From Siculibacillus lacustris (lineage in GTDB: Bacteria; Pseudomonadota; Alphaproteobacteria; Rhizobiales; Ancalomicrobiaceae), in assembly GCF_004328075.1 (NCBI RefSeq), contig NZ_SJFN01000002.1, positions 25,688-89,687 on the forward strand: 64,000 nucleotides of DNA. Reading direction: 5' to 3'. Each line of letters opens with the position of its first letter. Position 1 is the first letter of the stretch. Of the stretch, positions 39,085-49,820 are shown piece by piece. A program made the translations under genes and the position numbers. The notes below the pieces were generated by a model. The model was given only the letters and a program-made list of their open reading frames with translations. It searched no databases and had not been told where the DNA came from.

Positions 39085-39657
39085 TCAGGCCCTCGGCGGG
39101 GCGACGTCGTCGAACAGGCCGGTGGGCAGGCCGTCGATGCTGACGGCGTTCTTGCGGCGGCGATAGTCCTCGAGTTCGGCGTCGGTGCGCGAGGCCACCC
39201 AATGGTCGAGCTGATCGCGCGGACCGACGGACTCGAACCGCGGCACGCCGTAGCCGCAGGAGGTCTGCACCAGATCGACGTCGAGTCGGATCATCTGGCG
39301 GGCGCCGCGCGGCTCGTCACCGTCGTAGTGGGTGGCCAGCAGTTCGGCATAGTCGGGAGTGCCGCGCCGGATCACCCGCCCCTGCCCGTAGAGGCGCAGA
39401 ATCATCGGCGGCCCCTCGAAGGCGCAGAACATCAGGGTCAGGCGTCCGTCGGCGGCGAGGTGGGCGGCGGTCTCGTTGCTCGAGCCGGTGAGGTCGAGCC
39501 ACACGACGCAGTCGGCGGCGAGCACCCGCAGGGCGTCGGTGCCGCGCGGGCTGAGGTTGACCCGGGCGCCGGGCGCGGCGGAAGCCGCGAAAAAGATCTT
39601 CTGACGCGCGATGAAGGTGCGATGGATCGAGCCGAGGCTCGGAAACTGCTTGGACAT
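39085..39657 (-). CDS. Pyridoxamine 5'-phosphate oxidase-like FMN-binding protein
   Basis: A 190-residue FMN split-barrel protein. Features of the group are FFAASAAPGARVNLSPRGTD, VVWLDLTGSSNETAAHL, GRLTLMFCAFEGPP and QTSCGYGVPRFE. This subgroup lacks evidence of pyridoxamine oxidase activity, and the cofactor could also be F420 or heme. A GGGGGAGA site precedes the ATG at 39657. Probably monocistronic. Confidence 0.82.
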   Translation of the reverse strand: MSKQFPSLGSIHRTFIARQKIFFAASAAPGARVNLSPRGTDALRVLAADCVVWLDLTGSSNETAAHLAADGRLTLMFCAFEGPPMILRLYGQGRVIRRGTPDYAELLATHYDGDEPRGARQMIRLDVDLVQTSCGYGVPRFESVGPRDQLDHWVASRTDAELEDYRRRKNAVSIDGLPTGLFDDVAPPRA

Positions 39658-39776
39658 GGGTCTCCCCCTCGCTTGCCGATCGGACGGGCCCGGCAGGCGC
39701 CGACCGACGATCCGATCGCCACCCGGCCGCACACCCGGCCGGGGAGAGACCGCGTATCATGCCGATCGGCGCGTCG

Positions 39777-40301
39777 TCACTTCACGAAATCGGCGCAACG
39801 CGGCGGCGGCTCGGTGCCCCAGGGCATCAGCGGCACCGAGGAGGTCGAATTCTTCGGGCTGCCGTCGATGATCTTGTCGGTGTAGACCATATAGACCAGT
39901 GTGTTGCGCTTGGCATCGCAGCCGCGGACGATCTGCATCTTCTTGAAGAACAGCGAGCGGCGCTCGCGGAACATCTCGTCGCCCTGGTCGACCTTGCGCT
40001 TGAATTTGATCGGCCCGACCTGGCGACAGGCCAGCGACACGTCCGAGGTCTGTTCGGCGAGGCCGACCATGCCCTTCAGGCCGCCGCGTTCGGGCACCGT
40101 GAAGTGGCAGGCGACGCCCTCGACGTCGGGATCGTCGATGCCGTAGACGGCGAGCTTGTCGTCGGGGGTGAGCAGCTTCCACACCGTCGACTTGCGGAAG
40201 ATCAGATCCGGCTCCTCGGCGCCGGCGGGTGCGGCGACGGCGACGAGCGCCGCCCCCAGGGCGAGCGCGGCGAGACCGGAGCGAGTGAGCGGCGACGGCA
40301 T
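39777..40301 (-). CDS. creA: CreA family periplasmic protein
   Basis: A 174-residue secreted protein of the CreA family. A Sec signal peptide covers about residues 1-28 (LAALALGAALVAVAAPAGAEE), and the mature part keeps CHFTVPERGGLKGMVGLAE, SDVSLACRQVGP and the late segment YTDKIIDGSPKNSTSSVPL. The function is unknown in all organisms. The ATG 40299-40301 follows GAGGAG; the frame upstream is non-homologous. Confidence 0.88.
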   Translation of the reverse strand: MPSPLTRSGLAALALGAALVAVAAPAGAEEPDLIFRKSTVWKLLTPDDKLAVYGIDDPDVEGVACHFTVPERGGLKGMVGLAEQTSDVSLACRQVGPIKFKRKVDQGDEMFRERRSLFFKKMQIVRGCDAKRNTLVYMVYTDKIIDGSPKNSTSSVPLMPWGTEPPPRCADFVK

Positions 40302-40461
40302 GGCGTATCTCCTCTGTGAGCCCCTCATATGGGTCTCGTTTCGCCGGAGCGGGAGGGGGGATGCGCCCTCCCCGGCCCGCGAAGCGCCGCGCGATCGGAC
40401 GATCGGCGTGATACCCTCGCAGGGCTCCGGCGATGTATACCCGGCGACGGGAGATTCGCAC

Positions 40462-41712
40462 GTGCCGAGGATCGAGACGACCGACAGTTTTGTCCGTAGA
40501 GCCTCCGCGCGACCGTCGTTCGGCCGCGTGGGCCGGGCGGTCGTGGTCGCGCTCGGGCTGATCGCCGCAGCGCCGGCGCTCGCCCAGACCAACGCCTATG
40601 TCTGCAACGATCTGACGGCGCGGCTGGCGGCGCTGGCCAAGGTCCCGGCGAGCAACGCCGACCGCTGGGCCGGGGCGATCGCCGAGCAGCGGGCGGCGTT
40701 GGAACAGAACCGGGCGATGGCGGCGCGCTGCGCCGGGGCGATCGACACGCGCTGCGCGGCGGTGGTGGCGCGCGGCCAGCAGATGACCACCAATCTCGCG
40801 GCGCTCGAGCGCCAATATGCCGGGATGGGCGGCGACCGCGCCGCCGCTTCGCCGGAGCGCGCCCGGCTGCAGGCGCTGATGGCGCAGTTGCACTGCAACG
40901 AACGTCCACCGGCCGGCGCCGTGGTGCCGCCGGGGACCAGCGCCAATCCGGGATCGCGCAGTCAGGTGACCATCGGCGGGGTGCCCTTCACCACCCGCGC
41001 CGGCGACGAGATGCCGCCGGGCGTCGGCGGCGCGACGATCCGCACGCCGCCGCCGAGCCGTCCGACCGGCCTGTTCGCGGCGCTGTTCGGCAGCACCGCG
41101 ACGGTCGAACCGGAATCGGAGACGCCGCCCGACGAGCTCGACCCGGCGCTGGCCCAGGCGATGTCGGGCAGTTTCCGCACGCTGTGCGTGCGCACCTGCG
41201 ACGGCTATTTCTTCCCGATCTCGTTCAACGCGCCGCGCGGTCGGCTCGGCACCGACGCCAATGTCTGCAAGGCGCTATGTCCGGGCACCGAGACGCGGCT
41301 CTATTTCCATCACAATCCCGGCGAGGAGGCCGAGCAGGCACTGTCGGCCGACACGATGGAGCCGCTGACCCGGCTGCCCAACGCCTTCCGCTATCGCACC
41401 CAGGTCGTTCCCGACTGCCGCTGTGGCCGGCCCGATCCGAGCCTGCTGCCGGCCGCGGCGGGGGGACTGCTCGGCGGGCGCGGACTGCCGACCCGCGGCT
41501 TCGCGCTCGACGACGTGCCCTCGCCGCATCCGCGGCCGGGGCCCGACGCCGACCCGGAGACCCAGGCCGAGATCGTCGCCGGCTTCGAGCCGGGCGCGCC
41601 GATCCCGGTGGTGGTGGCGACGGAGGGTGGCGACGGCGCCCAGGCGACGGCCGAACCGGCCCCGCCGCCCAAGGTCAGGACAGTCGGTCCGAAGTATTTC
41701 GGCGACCGATGA
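40462..41712 (+). CDS. DUF2865 domain exported protein
   Basis: A 416-residue protein with a signal anchor ([20 protein letters not shown], about residues 21-41) after a short basic start, a Cys-containing helical part (residues about 45-150), a Pro-rich linker, and the DUF2865 core [18 protein letters not shown] to [18 protein letters not shown]. Six or more conserved Cys suggest periplasmic disulfides. The family is largely restricted to Hyphomicrobiales and has no known function. GTG 40462 follows GGGAGA. Its last 38 bases overlap the end of gltX on the other strand. Confidence 0.84.
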   Translation: MPRIETTDSFVRRASARPSFGRVGRAVVVALGLIAAAPALAQTNAYVCNDLTARLAALAKVPASNADRWAGAIAEQRAALEQNRAMAARCAGAIDTRCAAVVARGQQMTTNLAALERQYAGMGGDRAAASPERARLQALMAQLHCNERPPAGAVVPPGTSANPGSRSQVTIGGVPFTTRAGDEMPPGVGGATIRTPPPSRPTGLFAALFGSTATVEPESETPPDELDPALAQAMSGSFRTLCVRTCDGYFFPISFNAPRGRLGTDANVCKALCPGTETRLYFHHNPGEEAEQALSADTMEPLTRLPNAFRYRTQVVPDCRCGRPDPSLLPAAAGGLLGGRGLPTRGFALDDVPSPHPRPGPDADPETQAEIVAGFEPGAPIPVVVATEGGDGAQATAEPAPPPKVRTVGPKYFGDR

Positions 41713-43009
41713 GCGGCAGCAGCCGCTTCATCTCCGGCCCCTCGTCGCGGCCGGTCAGGGCCAGCCGCAAGGGATGGAACAGGGCGCGGCCCTTGCGCCC
41801 GGTCGCCGCCTTGATCGCCGCGGTCCAGCTGCCCCAGGTGGTGTCTTCCCAGGGTTCGGGCGGCAGCAGCGCCGCCGCGGCGGCGAGGAACGGCCGATCT
41901 TCCGGGTCGTTCGCCGCCTCGATCGGCCCGCGCACCACCGCGGCCCAGGCGACGGCGTCGCCGAGGCGGCCGAGGTTGTCGCGCACCGCCTCCCAGAAGG
42001 CCGGGCCGAGATCGGCGTCGAGGGCAGCGAGCCGCGGGGCGGCGTCGGAATGGGACAGGCCGTGCAGCAGGTGGGCGTTGATCGCGTCGAGTTCGTGGGG
42101 ATCGAAGCGGGCGGTCGAGCGCGACACCGCGGCGAGATCGGCGTGGGGCGCGAGGGCGGCGAGGTCCGGATAGGCGCGGATCTCCTCCGACGAGCCGGTC
42201 AGCACGGCGATCGCCGCGACGGTCATCGGCTCGTAACCGGCCTCGCGCAGCGAGCCGATCGACAGCGAGCCGAGGCGCTTCGACAGCGCCTCGCCGGTGG
42301 TCGAGGCGATCAGGTTGTGGTGAGCGAAGCGCGGCACGGCGCCGCCCAGCGCCTCGAAGATCTCGATCTGCACCGCGGTGTTGGTGACGTGGTCCTCGCC
42401 GCGGACGATGTCGGTGACGCCCATCTCGACGTCGTCGACCACCGACGTCAGGGTGTAGAGGAAAGTCCCGTCCTCGCGCACCAGCACCGGATCGGACAGC
42501 GAGGCGGTGTCGATGGTCTGGGCGCCGCGCACCCCGTCGAGCCATTCGACGCGGCGGCCGTCGAGACGAAAGCGCCAATGGGGTCGGCGGCCCTCGACCT
42601 CGAAGGCGGCGATCTCGTCGGGGCCGAGCGCCAGGGCGGCGCGGTCGTAGACCGGCGGCAGGCCGCGGGCCATCTGGCGGCGGCGGCGGCGTTCCAGTTC
42701 GTCGGCGGTCTCGAAGGCCGGGTAGAGGCGGCCGGCGGCGCGCAAAGCGTCGGCCGCGGCCTCGTAGCGCGGCAGCCGCGCCGACTGGTGCTCGACGCGG
42801 TCGGGCACCAGACCGAGCCAGGCGAGATCCTCGGCGATCGCCGCGGAGAACTCGGGGCGCGAGCGTTCGGTGTCGGTGTCGTCGTAGCGCAGGATGAAGG
42901 TCCCGCCGCGCGACTTGGCGAAGAGATAGTTCAGCAGCGCCGTGCGGGCGTTGCCGATGTGGATGCGGCCCGTCGGCGACGGGGCGAAGCGGACGACGGG
43001 TGCGGACAC
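41675..43009 (-). CDS. gltX: Glutamyl-tRNA synthetase
   Basis: A 444-residue class I synthetase with [20 protein letters not shown] (HIGH as HIGN) and a KMSKS variant ALSKRLGS near residue 245. It is somewhat shorter than canonical GltX (about 470), consistent with one of the two paralogs often found in alphaproteobacteria, one of which can mischarge tRNA-Gln for GatCAB. It follows nadE by 23 bp in what looks like a PAS-nadE-gltX operon. Confidence 0.93.
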   Translation of the reverse strand: MSAPVVRFAPSPTGRIHIGNARTALLNYLFAKSRGGTFILRYDDTDTERSRPEFSAAIAEDLAWLGLVPDRVEHQSARLPRYEAAADALRAAGRLYPAFETADELERRRRRQMARGLPPVYDRAALALGPDEIAAFEVEGRRPHWRFRLDGRRVEWLDGVRGAQTIDTASLSDPVLVREDGTFLYTLTSVVDDVEMGVTDIVRGEDHVTNTAVQIEIFEALGGAVPRFAHHNLIASTTGEALSKRLGSLSIGSLREAGYEPMTVAAIAVLTGSSEEIRAYPDLAALAPHADLAAVSRSTARFDPHELDAINAHLLHGLSHSDAAPRLAALDADLGPAFWEAVRDNLGRLGDAVAWAAVVRGPIEAANDPEDRPFLAAAAALLPPEPWEDTTWGSWTAAIKAATGRKGRALFHPLRLALTGRDEGPEMKRLLPLIGRRNTSDRLS

Positions 43010-43032
43010 GGGAACGACCTCGGGCGGAACGG

Positions 43033-44751
43033 TCAGACGACGACGGGGCTCGACGGTCGGGACACCGGCACCTCCGGCAGGTCGACCGGGCGGCCGGGAT
43101 CGCGGAAGCCGTTGGTGATCGGATAGCGGCGGTCGCGGCCGAAGTTGCGGGCGGTGATCTTGACCCCCGGCGCGGCCTGACGGCGCTTGTATTCGGCGAC
43201 GTAGAGCAGGCGCTCGATGCGCCGCACCAGGGCCTCGTCGTAGCCCTCGGCGACGATGTCGACCACCGCCATCTCCTTCTCGACCAGCCGTTCGAGCACG
43301 CCGTCGAGGATGTCGTAGGGCGGCAGGCTGTCCTGATCGGTCTGGTTCTCGCGCAGTTCCGCCGAGGGCGCCTTGGTGATGATCCGCTCGGGGATCACCA
43401 CGCCGGCCGGGCCGAGGCTGCCGACCGGACGGTTCGCATTACGCCAGGCGGCCGCGGCATAGACCTCGGTCTTGTACAGGTCCTTGATCGGATTGAAGCC
43501 GCCGTTCATGTCGCCGTAGAGGGTGGCGTAGCCGACCGACATCTCCGACTTGTTGCCGGTGGTCAGGACCATCGGGCCGAACTTGTTGGAGATCGCCATC
43601 AGGATGGTGCCGCGGGTCCGCGACTGGAGGTTCTCTTCGGTGATGTCGGCGGCGCGGCCGGCGAAGACCGGGGCGAGCAGGGCTTCGAAGCCGTCGACGG
43701 CGACGCCGATCGGCACCACGTCGTAGCGGATGCCCAGCGCATCGGCGCAGGCCGCGGCGTCCTCGAGGCTGTCCGACGAGGTCCAGCGATAGGGCAGCAT
43801 CACCGCATGGACACGGGGCGCACCCAGCGCATCGACGGCCATCGCCGCGACCAGGGCCGAATCGATGCCGCCCGACAGGCCGAGGACGACGCCGGGGAAG
43901 CGGTTCTTGTCGACGTAGTCGCGCAGGCCCAGGACGCAGGCCGCATAGTCGGAAGCGACGCCGGTCTCGACCTCGGCGCGGGTGCCGGGGGTGACGCGCC
44001 AGCGACCGTCGCGGCGGGTCAGTTCGACGACCTCGAGCGCCTCGCGGAAGGCCGGCAGCTGCACGGCGAGCGAGCCGTCGGCGTCCAGCGCGAAGGAGGC
44101 GCCTTCGAACACCAGTTCGTCCTGGCCGCCGAGCTGGTTGAGGTAGAGCAGCGGCAGGCCGACCGCCGCGACCCGGGCGGTGGCCACCGCGAAGCGCTCG
44201 CCGAGCACGCCGGCGCGGTAGGGCGAGGCGTTGGGCACCAGCAGGATCTCGCCGCCGGTCTCGGCGATGCAGGCGACCGGCGCGGGACCCCAGATGTCCT
44301 CGCAGATCGGCACGCCGATGCGCACGCCGCGGAATTCGAAGGGACCCGGCAGCGGGCCGGGCACGAACACCCGCTTCTCGTCGAAGGGGCCGTAGTTGGG
44401 CAGGTCGACCTTGTGGCGCAGCGCCGCGATCTTGCCCGCATCGAGCAGGGCGTGGGTGTTGTGCAGGCCGTCGGCGTCGCGCCAGGGCAGGCCGATCAGC
44501 ACCGCCGGGCCACCGTCGGCGGTATCCGCGGCGAGGTCGGTCAGCGCCGTCATGCAGGCGGCATGAAAGGCCGGCTTCAGCACCAGATCCTCGGGTGGGT
44601 AGCCGGCGAGGAACAGTTCGCAGAACAGCACCAGATCGGCGCCGCGTTCGGCGGCGGCGGCACGGGCGGCGCGGGCCTTGGCGAGGTTGCCGGCGACGTC
44701 GCCGACGACCGGGGCGATTTGGGCGAGAGCGACGAGAAGGCGATCGGTCAT
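43033..44751 (-). CDS. nadE: Glutamine-dependent NAD+ synthetase
   Basis: A 572-residue two-domain enzyme. The N-terminal nitrilase-type glutaminase has the Glu in [14 protein letters not shown], the Lys in [13 protein letters not shown] and the nucleophile Cys in [10 protein letters not shown]. The C-terminal synthetase has the ATP loop [15 protein letters not shown]. It amidates deamido-NAD+ using ammonia from glutamine. It begins 9 bp after the PAS-protein gene, indicating co-transcription. Confidence 0.95.
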   Translation of the reverse strand: MTDRLLVALAQIAPVVGDVAGNLAKARAARAAAAERGADLVLFCELFLAGYPPEDLVLKPAFHAACMTALTDLAADTADGGPAVLIGLPWRDADGLHNTHALLDAGKIAALRHKVDLPNYGPFDEKRVFVPGPLPGPFEFRGVRIGVPICEDIWGPAPVACIAETGGEILLVPNASPYRAGVLGERFAVATARVAAVGLPLLYLNQLGGQDELVFEGASFALDADGSLAVQLPAFREALEVVELTRRDGRWRVTPGTRAEVETGVASDYAACVLGLRDYVDKNRFPGVVLGLSGGIDSALVAAMAVDALGAPRVHAVMLPYRWTSSDSLEDAAACADALGIRYDVVPIGVAVDGFEALLAPVFAGRAADITEENLQSRTRGTILMAISNKFGPMVLTTGNKSEMSVGYATLYGDMNGGFNPIKDLYKTEVYAAAAWRNANRPVGSLGPAGVVIPERIITKAPSAELRENQTDQDSLPPYDILDGVLERLVEKEMAVVDIVAEGYDEALVRRIERLLYVAEYKRRQAAPGVKITARNFGRDRRYPITNGFRDPGRPVDLPEVPVSRPSSPVVV

Positions 44752-44760
44752 ACCCGAGAT

Positions 44761-45975
44761 CTACCGCGCCGCGTGCGCCGCGACAACCGCCGGAATGCGC
44801 AAGGGTCGGGGTTCGTCGTGATACTCGACGAACAGCAGGTCGTCGTCGTAGTCGAACATCCGGCCGACCCGGGCGCCCATCTTGAGGTGCAGGAGAAGGT
44901 GACCGGCGGTGGTGATGGTCAGCGGATCGGGGTCCGAGGGGAAGCCCGAGAGATCGCAGACGTTCTCGACGAAGCTGCGCCGATCGGCGGGCACGTGGAA
45001 GGCTTCGCGGGCGGCGCGGTTGGCGTAGATCACCTCCGCCGTCTCGATCGACACCAGCAGGATCGGGTGCTTGACCCATTCGAGCGCCCGGTGGTTCGAC
45101 GGCGGGCGCGACTCGCGCGGCGGCGGGACCACGACGGGAGCCGGCGGCGGTTCGGGAAGGACCTGCGCCGGGGCGGCGGCGGGGCGCGTCGGGGCGAGGC
45201 CGAGTTCGACGAGATCGGCCTCGCGCGCGGCGCGTTTGGCGGTGACCACCATGACGATGCCGGACATCTCCTCGGCGCCGTTGCCCCAGGGGTTGGCGCG
45301 CCAGGCCAGACGCGGTCCACCGAGGCCCGACAGGGCGAGGATGCCGGACACCGCCGAGGAACTGCCGACCGCTTCGATCAGGCGCTCGCGGGTCGAACGC
45401 GGCAGCTTGGCCTCGATCACGCCGGCCCAGTCGCCGGCGTCCTCCTCGGCCTCGGTGATGCCGAACAGTTCCAGGGCATTGCGGTTGAGGCGGCGGACCT
45501 TGAGGTGGGCGTCGAAGATGATGATGCCGTCGTCGGAGGAAATGAACAGCGCCTCGATGATGAAGGACAGGCTGCGCGCGACGTGCTCGGCCTCCTTCCA
45601 GCGGTTCAGCACTTCGACCAGGCCGACGATGCGGCTGCCGGGGCCGGTGCCGACGCGGCGGGCGGCGAGGCGCAGATGGATACGGCCGCCCCACGACGCG
45701 TGCCAGGCGACCTCGACGACGCGGTCGCAGTCGGGGGATTGCAGGATCTCGGCGAGATAGGCGCGGAACCGGTCGCGGTCGGGCTCCTCGACACAGGCGA
45801 CGGTGCGCTCGAGGCTCAGCACCTGATAGCCGGTCTCGACCGGCGGATCGTCGGGGCCATGGGGACGACCGAGGCCCTTGGGCAGGTAGACCTGACGCTT
45901 GTCGACGTCGACCAGCCAATAGCCGATGTCGACGGCATAGCCGACCTTCTTGACGACGTCGACGAGACTGCGCAT
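44761..45975 (-). CDS. PAS-domain protein without a recognisable output domain
   Basis: A 404-residue soluble protein. A PAS-like region lies near residues 145-260 (FIIEALFISSDDGIIIFDAH, RLNRNALELFGITEAE); a Pro-rich linker (LPEPPPAPVVVPPPRES) separates it from a second PAS-like module near 310-390 (ILLVSIETAEVIYANRAARE). No kinase, cyclase, GGDEF or HTH domain is visible. The ATG at 45975 follows GGAGAA. It heads the nadE-gltX operon, so it may report redox or NAD state to an unknown partner; that is inference only. Confidence 0.78.
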   Translation of the reverse strand: MRSLVDVVKKVGYAVDIGYWLVDVDKRQVYLPKGLGRPHGPDDPPVETGYQVLSLERTVACVEEPDRDRFRAYLAEILQSPDCDRVVEVAWHASWGGRIHLRLAARRVGTGPGSRIVGLVEVLNRWKEAEHVARSLSFIIEALFISSDDGIIIFDAHLKVRRLNRNALELFGITEAEEDAGDWAGVIEAKLPRSTRERLIEAVGSSSAVSGILALSGLGGPRLAWRANPWGNGAEEMSGIVMVVTAKRAAREADLVELGLAPTRPAAAPAQVLPEPPPAPVVVPPPRESRPPSNHRALEWVKHPILLVSIETAEVIYANRAAREAFHVPADRRSFVENVCDLSGFPSDPDPLTITTAGHLLLHLKMGARVGRMFDYDDDLLFVEYHDEPRPLRIPAVVAAHAAR

Positions 45976-46161
45976 GCGGGATTCTCCGATGCAGTGCACC
46001 CGCAGGGGTGGCGAACGATCGGAAGATCGCCCCGGCCACACTGTCACCGACGATGGCTAAGCAATGGTTGAACGGAATGCCGAAAATTCGCTGGAATTCG
46101 CGGCATTCTCGTTCGACTCCGATAGAATTCCAGTTCGCGCGCCGGTGGGCGGCCGTTCGCC

Positions 46162-46971
46162 TCACGAGGCGAAGCGATAGGCGTCCATGGCGAGAACCGC
46201 GAAGTTGCGGCTGTCGTGGATGCGCAGGCCCTCCTCGCCACCGGCACCGAGCGCCACGAACAACGGCAGCAGGTGCTCGTCGGTCGGGTGGTTGCGCACC
46301 GCGTGCGGCGCGGCGCGGCGATAGTCGAGCAGCGCCTCGACGTCGTGGGCGGCGACCTTGGCAGCGACCCAATCGGCGAATTCGGACACCCAGGCGGGGC
46401 TCGGCGCATCGAGCGGGCGCAGGCCGGTCGGGGTGAAGGCCTCGTGCAGATTGTGGGTCAGCGAACCCGAGGCGAGCACCAGGACACCTTCGGCACGCAG
46501 GCCGGCGATCGCCCGGCCGAGGTTCCAATGATGGCGGGGATCGCGACGCGGCTCGACCGAGAGCTGGACGACCGGGATGTCGGCATCCGGATACATCAGC
46601 TTGAGCGGCACCCAGGTGCCGTGATCGTAGCCGCGGCGGGCGGCGATCGCCGGCTCCAGGCCGGCGGCGGCCAGCGCCTCGGCGACCCGCCCCGCCAGTT
46701 CCGGATCGCCGGGGGCGGGATAGACCATCCGATAGAGCTCGGGTTCGAAGCCGCCGAAATCGTAGATCATCGCCGGATGGGGATCGGCGACGACGGTCGG
46801 GCGGGCGGCGGCGAAATGCGCCGAGACCGACAGGATCGCGGTCGGACGCGGCAGGTCGGCGGCGAGGCCGGCGAGGAAGGTGCGGGCCGCACTGGGGTGC
46901 AGGATCATGTTGGGGGCGCCGTGCGAGACGAACAACGCCGGCAGGGCGGAGGCGGGAGCGGGAGCGGTCAT
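46162..46971 (-). CDS. DODA-type extradiol dioxygenase (YgiD-like)
   Basis: A 269-residue cytoplasmic member of the LigB/4,5-DOPA extradiol dioxygenase family. Metal-binding His residues appear in LFVSHGAPNMIL, LSVSAHFAA, GSLTHNLHEAF and the later PTDEHLLPLFVAL. The family opens catechol-type rings; E. coli YgiD acts on DOPA, but the physiological substrate is generally unknown. Single gene, ATG at 46971. Confidence 0.87.
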   Translation of the reverse strand: MTAPAPASALPALFVSHGAPNMILHPSAARTFLAGLAADLPRPTAILSVSAHFAAARPTVVADPHPAMIYDFGGFEPELYRMVYPAPGDPELAGRVAEALAAAGLEPAIAARRGYDHGTWVPLKLMYPDADIPVVQLSVEPRRDPRHHWNLGRAIAGLRAEGVLVLASGSLTHNLHEAFTPTGLRPLDAPSPAWVSEFADWVAAKVAAHDVEALLDYRRAAPHAVRNHPTDEHLLPLFVALGAGGEEGLRIHDSRNFAVLAMDAYRFAS

Positions 46972-47193
46972 CGGCGGATCTCTCGGACGGCGTCGGGGCG
47001 TCGACGCTGGGGCGCCCGGTAGGCGAGCGCTACCGGTCCTACTGAGATCGTGCTTCCGCGATCGTTCGTCAATCGACGGCGATGGCACCGGCCAAGGACG
47101 GATCGTTCGGCTTTATCGAACGATGGTCCAACCGGTCGGCGGCGCGGGCGGAAGGCTCCGTCCGCGGGCCGGGTTACGGGTGCGCCGCGCGCC

Positions 47194-48594
47194 TCACTCG
47201 GCGGCGACGAGGGTCGCCGGCGGCCGGCCGGCGCGATCCTTCTTCAGTTCGGCAGCGACCAGGAAGGCCAGTTCGAGCGCCTGGGCGGCGTTGAGCCGCG
47301 GATCGCAGGCGGTGTCGTACTGCTGGCCGAGGTCGGCCTCCTGGATCGCCACGGCACCGCCGATGCACTCGGTGACGTTCTTGCCGGTCATCTCGAGGTG
47401 GACGCCGCCGGCCCACGAGCCTTCGGCGCGGTGGATCTCGAAGAAGCTCTGGACCTCCGACAGGATCTTGTCGAAGGGCCGGGTCTTGTGGCCAGACGTC
47501 GAGGTGATGCCGTTGCCGTGCATCGGGTCGCAGGACCACACGACATTGCGGCCTTCGCGGGCCACGGCGCGCACCAGATCGGGCAGGTGGCGACCGACCT
47601 TGTCGGCGCCGAAGCGGGCGATCAGGGTCAGGCGGCCGGCTTCGTTCCGGGGATCGAGGGTATCGATCAGGCGCAACAGGCCGTCGGCGTCGAGCGACGG
47701 GCCGCACTTGAGGCCGATCGGATTGGCGATGCCGCGGACATATTCGATGTGGGCATGGTCGAGCTGGCGGGTGCGGTCGCCGATCCACACCATGTGGGCG
47801 GAGGTGTCGTACCAGCCGCCCTCGACCGAATCCTCGCGGGTCAGCGCTTCCTCGTAGGGCAGCAGCAGCGCCTCGTGGGAGGTGTAGAAGTCGACCGACT
47901 GGAGTTGCGGCACGGTCTCGGCGGTGAGGCCGCAGGCGGCCATGAAGTCGAGCGCCTCGGAGATGCGATCGGCGACCTCGGCGAAACGCTCGGCGACCGG
48001 GCTGTCGGCGAGGAATTCGACCATCCAGCCCTGGACGCGCTCGAGCTTGGCATAGCCGCCGTGGGCGAAGCCGCGCAGCAGGTTGAGGGTCGCCGCCGAC
48101 TGGCGATAGACCATGCGCATGCGCTCGGGATTGGGCTCGCGCGACTCGGCGGTGAAGTCGAAGCCGTTGATGATGTCGCCACGATAGGACGGCAGCTCAA
48201 GGCCGTCGCGCCGCTCGACCGAGGAGGAGCGCGGCTTGGCGAACTGGCCGGCGATACGGCCGACCTTGACCACCGGCAGGCCGGCGGAATGGGTGAGCAC
48301 CACCGCCATCGACAGGAAGATGCGGAAGAAGTCGCGGATCTGATTGGCCGAATGCTCGGCGAAGCTCTCGGCGCAGTCGCCGCCCTGGAGCAGGAAGGCC
48401 TTGCGATCGGCAATGCGGCCGAGCTGGCGGCGCAGGCGCCGGATCTCGTCGGCGATGGCCAACGGCGGCCAGGTCGCGAGGTCGTCCTCGACCGCCGCGA
48501 GCAACGCCCGATCGGCGTAGTCGGGCACCTGGACGATCGGCTTGGCTCTCCAGCTCGTCGGCGACCAACCGGCCGCGTTCAAGGACTTCGTCAT
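47194..48594 (-). CDS. aroG: Class II 3-deoxy-7-phosphoheptulonate synthase
   Basis: A 466-residue type II (plant-like) DAHP synthase that joins phosphoenolpyruvate and erythrose 4-phosphate at the entry to aromatic amino-acid synthesis. Features include [53 protein letters not shown] and the metal ligands in [17 protein letters not shown]. The ATG follows AGGAG. No other shikimate gene is adjacent. Confidence 0.94.
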   Translation of the reverse strand: MTKSLNAAGWSPTSWRAKPIVQVPDYADRALLAAVEDDLATWPPLAIADEIRRLRRQLGRIADRKAFLLQGGDCAESFAEHSANQIRDFFRIFLSMAVVLTHSAGLPVVKVGRIAGQFAKPRSSSVERRDGLELPSYRGDIINGFDFTAESREPNPERMRMVYRQSAATLNLLRGFAHGGYAKLERVQGWMVEFLADSPVAERFAEVADRISEALDFMAACGLTAETVPQLQSVDFYTSHEALLLPYEEALTREDSVEGGWYDTSAHMVWIGDRTRQLDHAHIEYVRGIANPIGLKCGPSLDADGLLRLIDTLDPRNEAGRLTLIARFGADKVGRHLPDLVRAVAREGRNVVWSCDPMHGNGITSTSGHKTRPFDKILSEVQSFFEIHRAEGSWAGGVHLEMTGKNVTECIGGAVAIQEADLGQQYDTACDPRLNAAQALELAFLVAAELKKDRAGRPPATLVAAE

Positions 48595-49024
48595 CGATCC
48601 CGCTCCTGTCGCTCCGCCCCGTCGCGGCGCCTTCGCCACGCCGGCGACCGGCGTACCCCCGCGCCCGGGCGAGCGCCGGGGCGACGGAGGAGCGCGTTTA
48701 TACACACTCGTCCCGACCTTGACCACCGGCGCGCCGGCGCACGGCATGCCCCCGGCGAACTTCGCAGTGCCGTTGCATGTGCTTCGCGTCGGCGAGACGG
48801 TGGGCGAGGCTCAGTTGGATTCTTCTTACGCCTCGGCAGCCCCTTACATTTACATGCAAATATTCGACTTTAGATTATCTGTATAAGGTCCGATTGTGAA
48901 AAACCGCAATCGGACTAACATGACACCGTCTAGGGAACGGCGATCGCAATCGACCATGCCGAATCGTCGAAAATTTTCCGATCGCAGCCCGCAGAGGCGG
49001 CATCGGGCGGAGGGGAGGAAGGCC
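48595..49024. other. Divergent regulatory region aroG / GntR gene
   Basis: About 430 bp with no gene. A conspicuously AT-rich patch covers 48840-48905 and contains promoter-like elements on both strands: TTTCAC with GATAAT at 16 bp on the minus strand, and TATAAG at 48882 on the plus strand. A dyad lies at 48888-48915. Confidence 0.45.
48888..48915. promoter_or_regulatory. 9+9-bp dyad next to a promoter-like patch upstream of the GntR gene
   Basis: GTCCGATTG (48888-48896) and CAATCGGAC (48907-48915) are perfect inverted copies around a 10-bp spacer, directly after TATAAG. This could be the autoregulatory operator of the GntR protein encoded 110 bp downstream, or a stem-loop at the start of its leader RNA. 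Confidence 0.45.
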
Positions 49025-49732
49025 ATGTTGCGTGGCGCTCGTGAAACCGAGAAACTGGACGACGACGACGGGCTGATCGTCCGCAAGTCGGAGCGCGCCT
49101 ATCAATGGTTGCGAGACGAGATCTTGTCGTTTCGAATGCAGCCGGGAGTGTTCATCGACAAAGTCGAGATCTGCGCCAAGCTCGACGTCTCCAAGCAACC
49201 GGTGACCGCGGCGCTGTCGCGGCTGGAGCAGGAGGGACTCGTCGAGATCTATCCGCAGCGCGGCTCCTATGTGGCGCGGCTGCGGCTGGTGGCGATGAGC
49301 GAGAGCCTGTTCATCCGTGGCGCCCTCGAAGCGGCGGCGGTCCGTCGGATCGCCGAGGACGGCAACGAACTGCTGCTGCGCAGCCTCACCCGCAACCTCG
49401 AGGCCCAGGATCAGGCGATCCTGGCCGACGCGCCGGCGCGATTCTTCTCGCTCGACATGGAATTCCATTCGGCGATCGCCCGGGCGGTGCCCTATCCGCA
49501 CGTCGCCCATCAGGTCGACATCGGTCTGGCGACGGTCAAGCGCTGCCGCGAGTTGTTCCGCCCCGACGCGTCGTCGCTGCGCGGCGCCTTCTCGGCCCAT
49601 CGCCGCATCCTCGACGCACTGCTCGCCCGCCAGTCGGAAGTGGCGGCGCGCGAGATGCTCGACCACGTGGCCGACTATGCCGCGATGCTGCGCGGCCTCG
49701 CCGACGCCCGGCCGGAACTGTTCGTCGGCTGA
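49025..49732 (+). CDS. GntR-family transcriptional regulator, FCD (FadR) subfamily
   Basis: A 235-residue DNA-binding protein. The winged helix covers about residues 20-85 (ERAYQWLRDEILSFRMQPG, SKQPVTAALSRLEQEGLVEI, PQRGSYVARL) and the FCD ligand domain follows, with metal-type residues in SLDMEFHSAIARA and AHRRILDALLAR. FCD members sense organic acids or sugars. ATG 49025 lies after GAGGAAGG; the frame is open upstream to 48896 without homology. No metabolic gene is next to it, so its targets are unknown. Confidence 0.86.
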   Translation: MLRGARETEKLDDDDGLIVRKSERAYQWLRDEILSFRMQPGVFIDKVEICAKLDVSKQPVTAALSRLEQEGLVEIYPQRGSYVARLRLVAMSESLFIRGALEAAAVRRIAEDGNELLLRSLTRNLEAQDQAILADAPARFFSLDMEFHSAIARAVPYPHVAHQVDIGLATVKRCRELFRPDASSLRGAFSAHRRILDALLARQSEVAAREMLDHVADYAAMLRGLADARPELFVG

Positions 49733-49758
49733 CCGCCGGCGTCGTCCCCGAAACGACG

Positions 49759-49795
49759 AAGCCCCTCGCAACGGTCCGCTGCGGGGGGCTTTCGC
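49759..49795. terminator. Intrinsic terminator between GntR and kup genes
   Basis: AAGCCCCTCGCA and TGCGGGGGGCTT form a 12-bp stem with one G-T wobble around a 9-nt loop, ending in a short TTTC tail. It lies 26 bp after the GntR stop and 25 bp beyond the converging kup stop, so it can serve both. Confidence 0.8.
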
Positions 49796-49820
49796 ATGAC
49801 GGGACGGGGCGATTGCCCCG

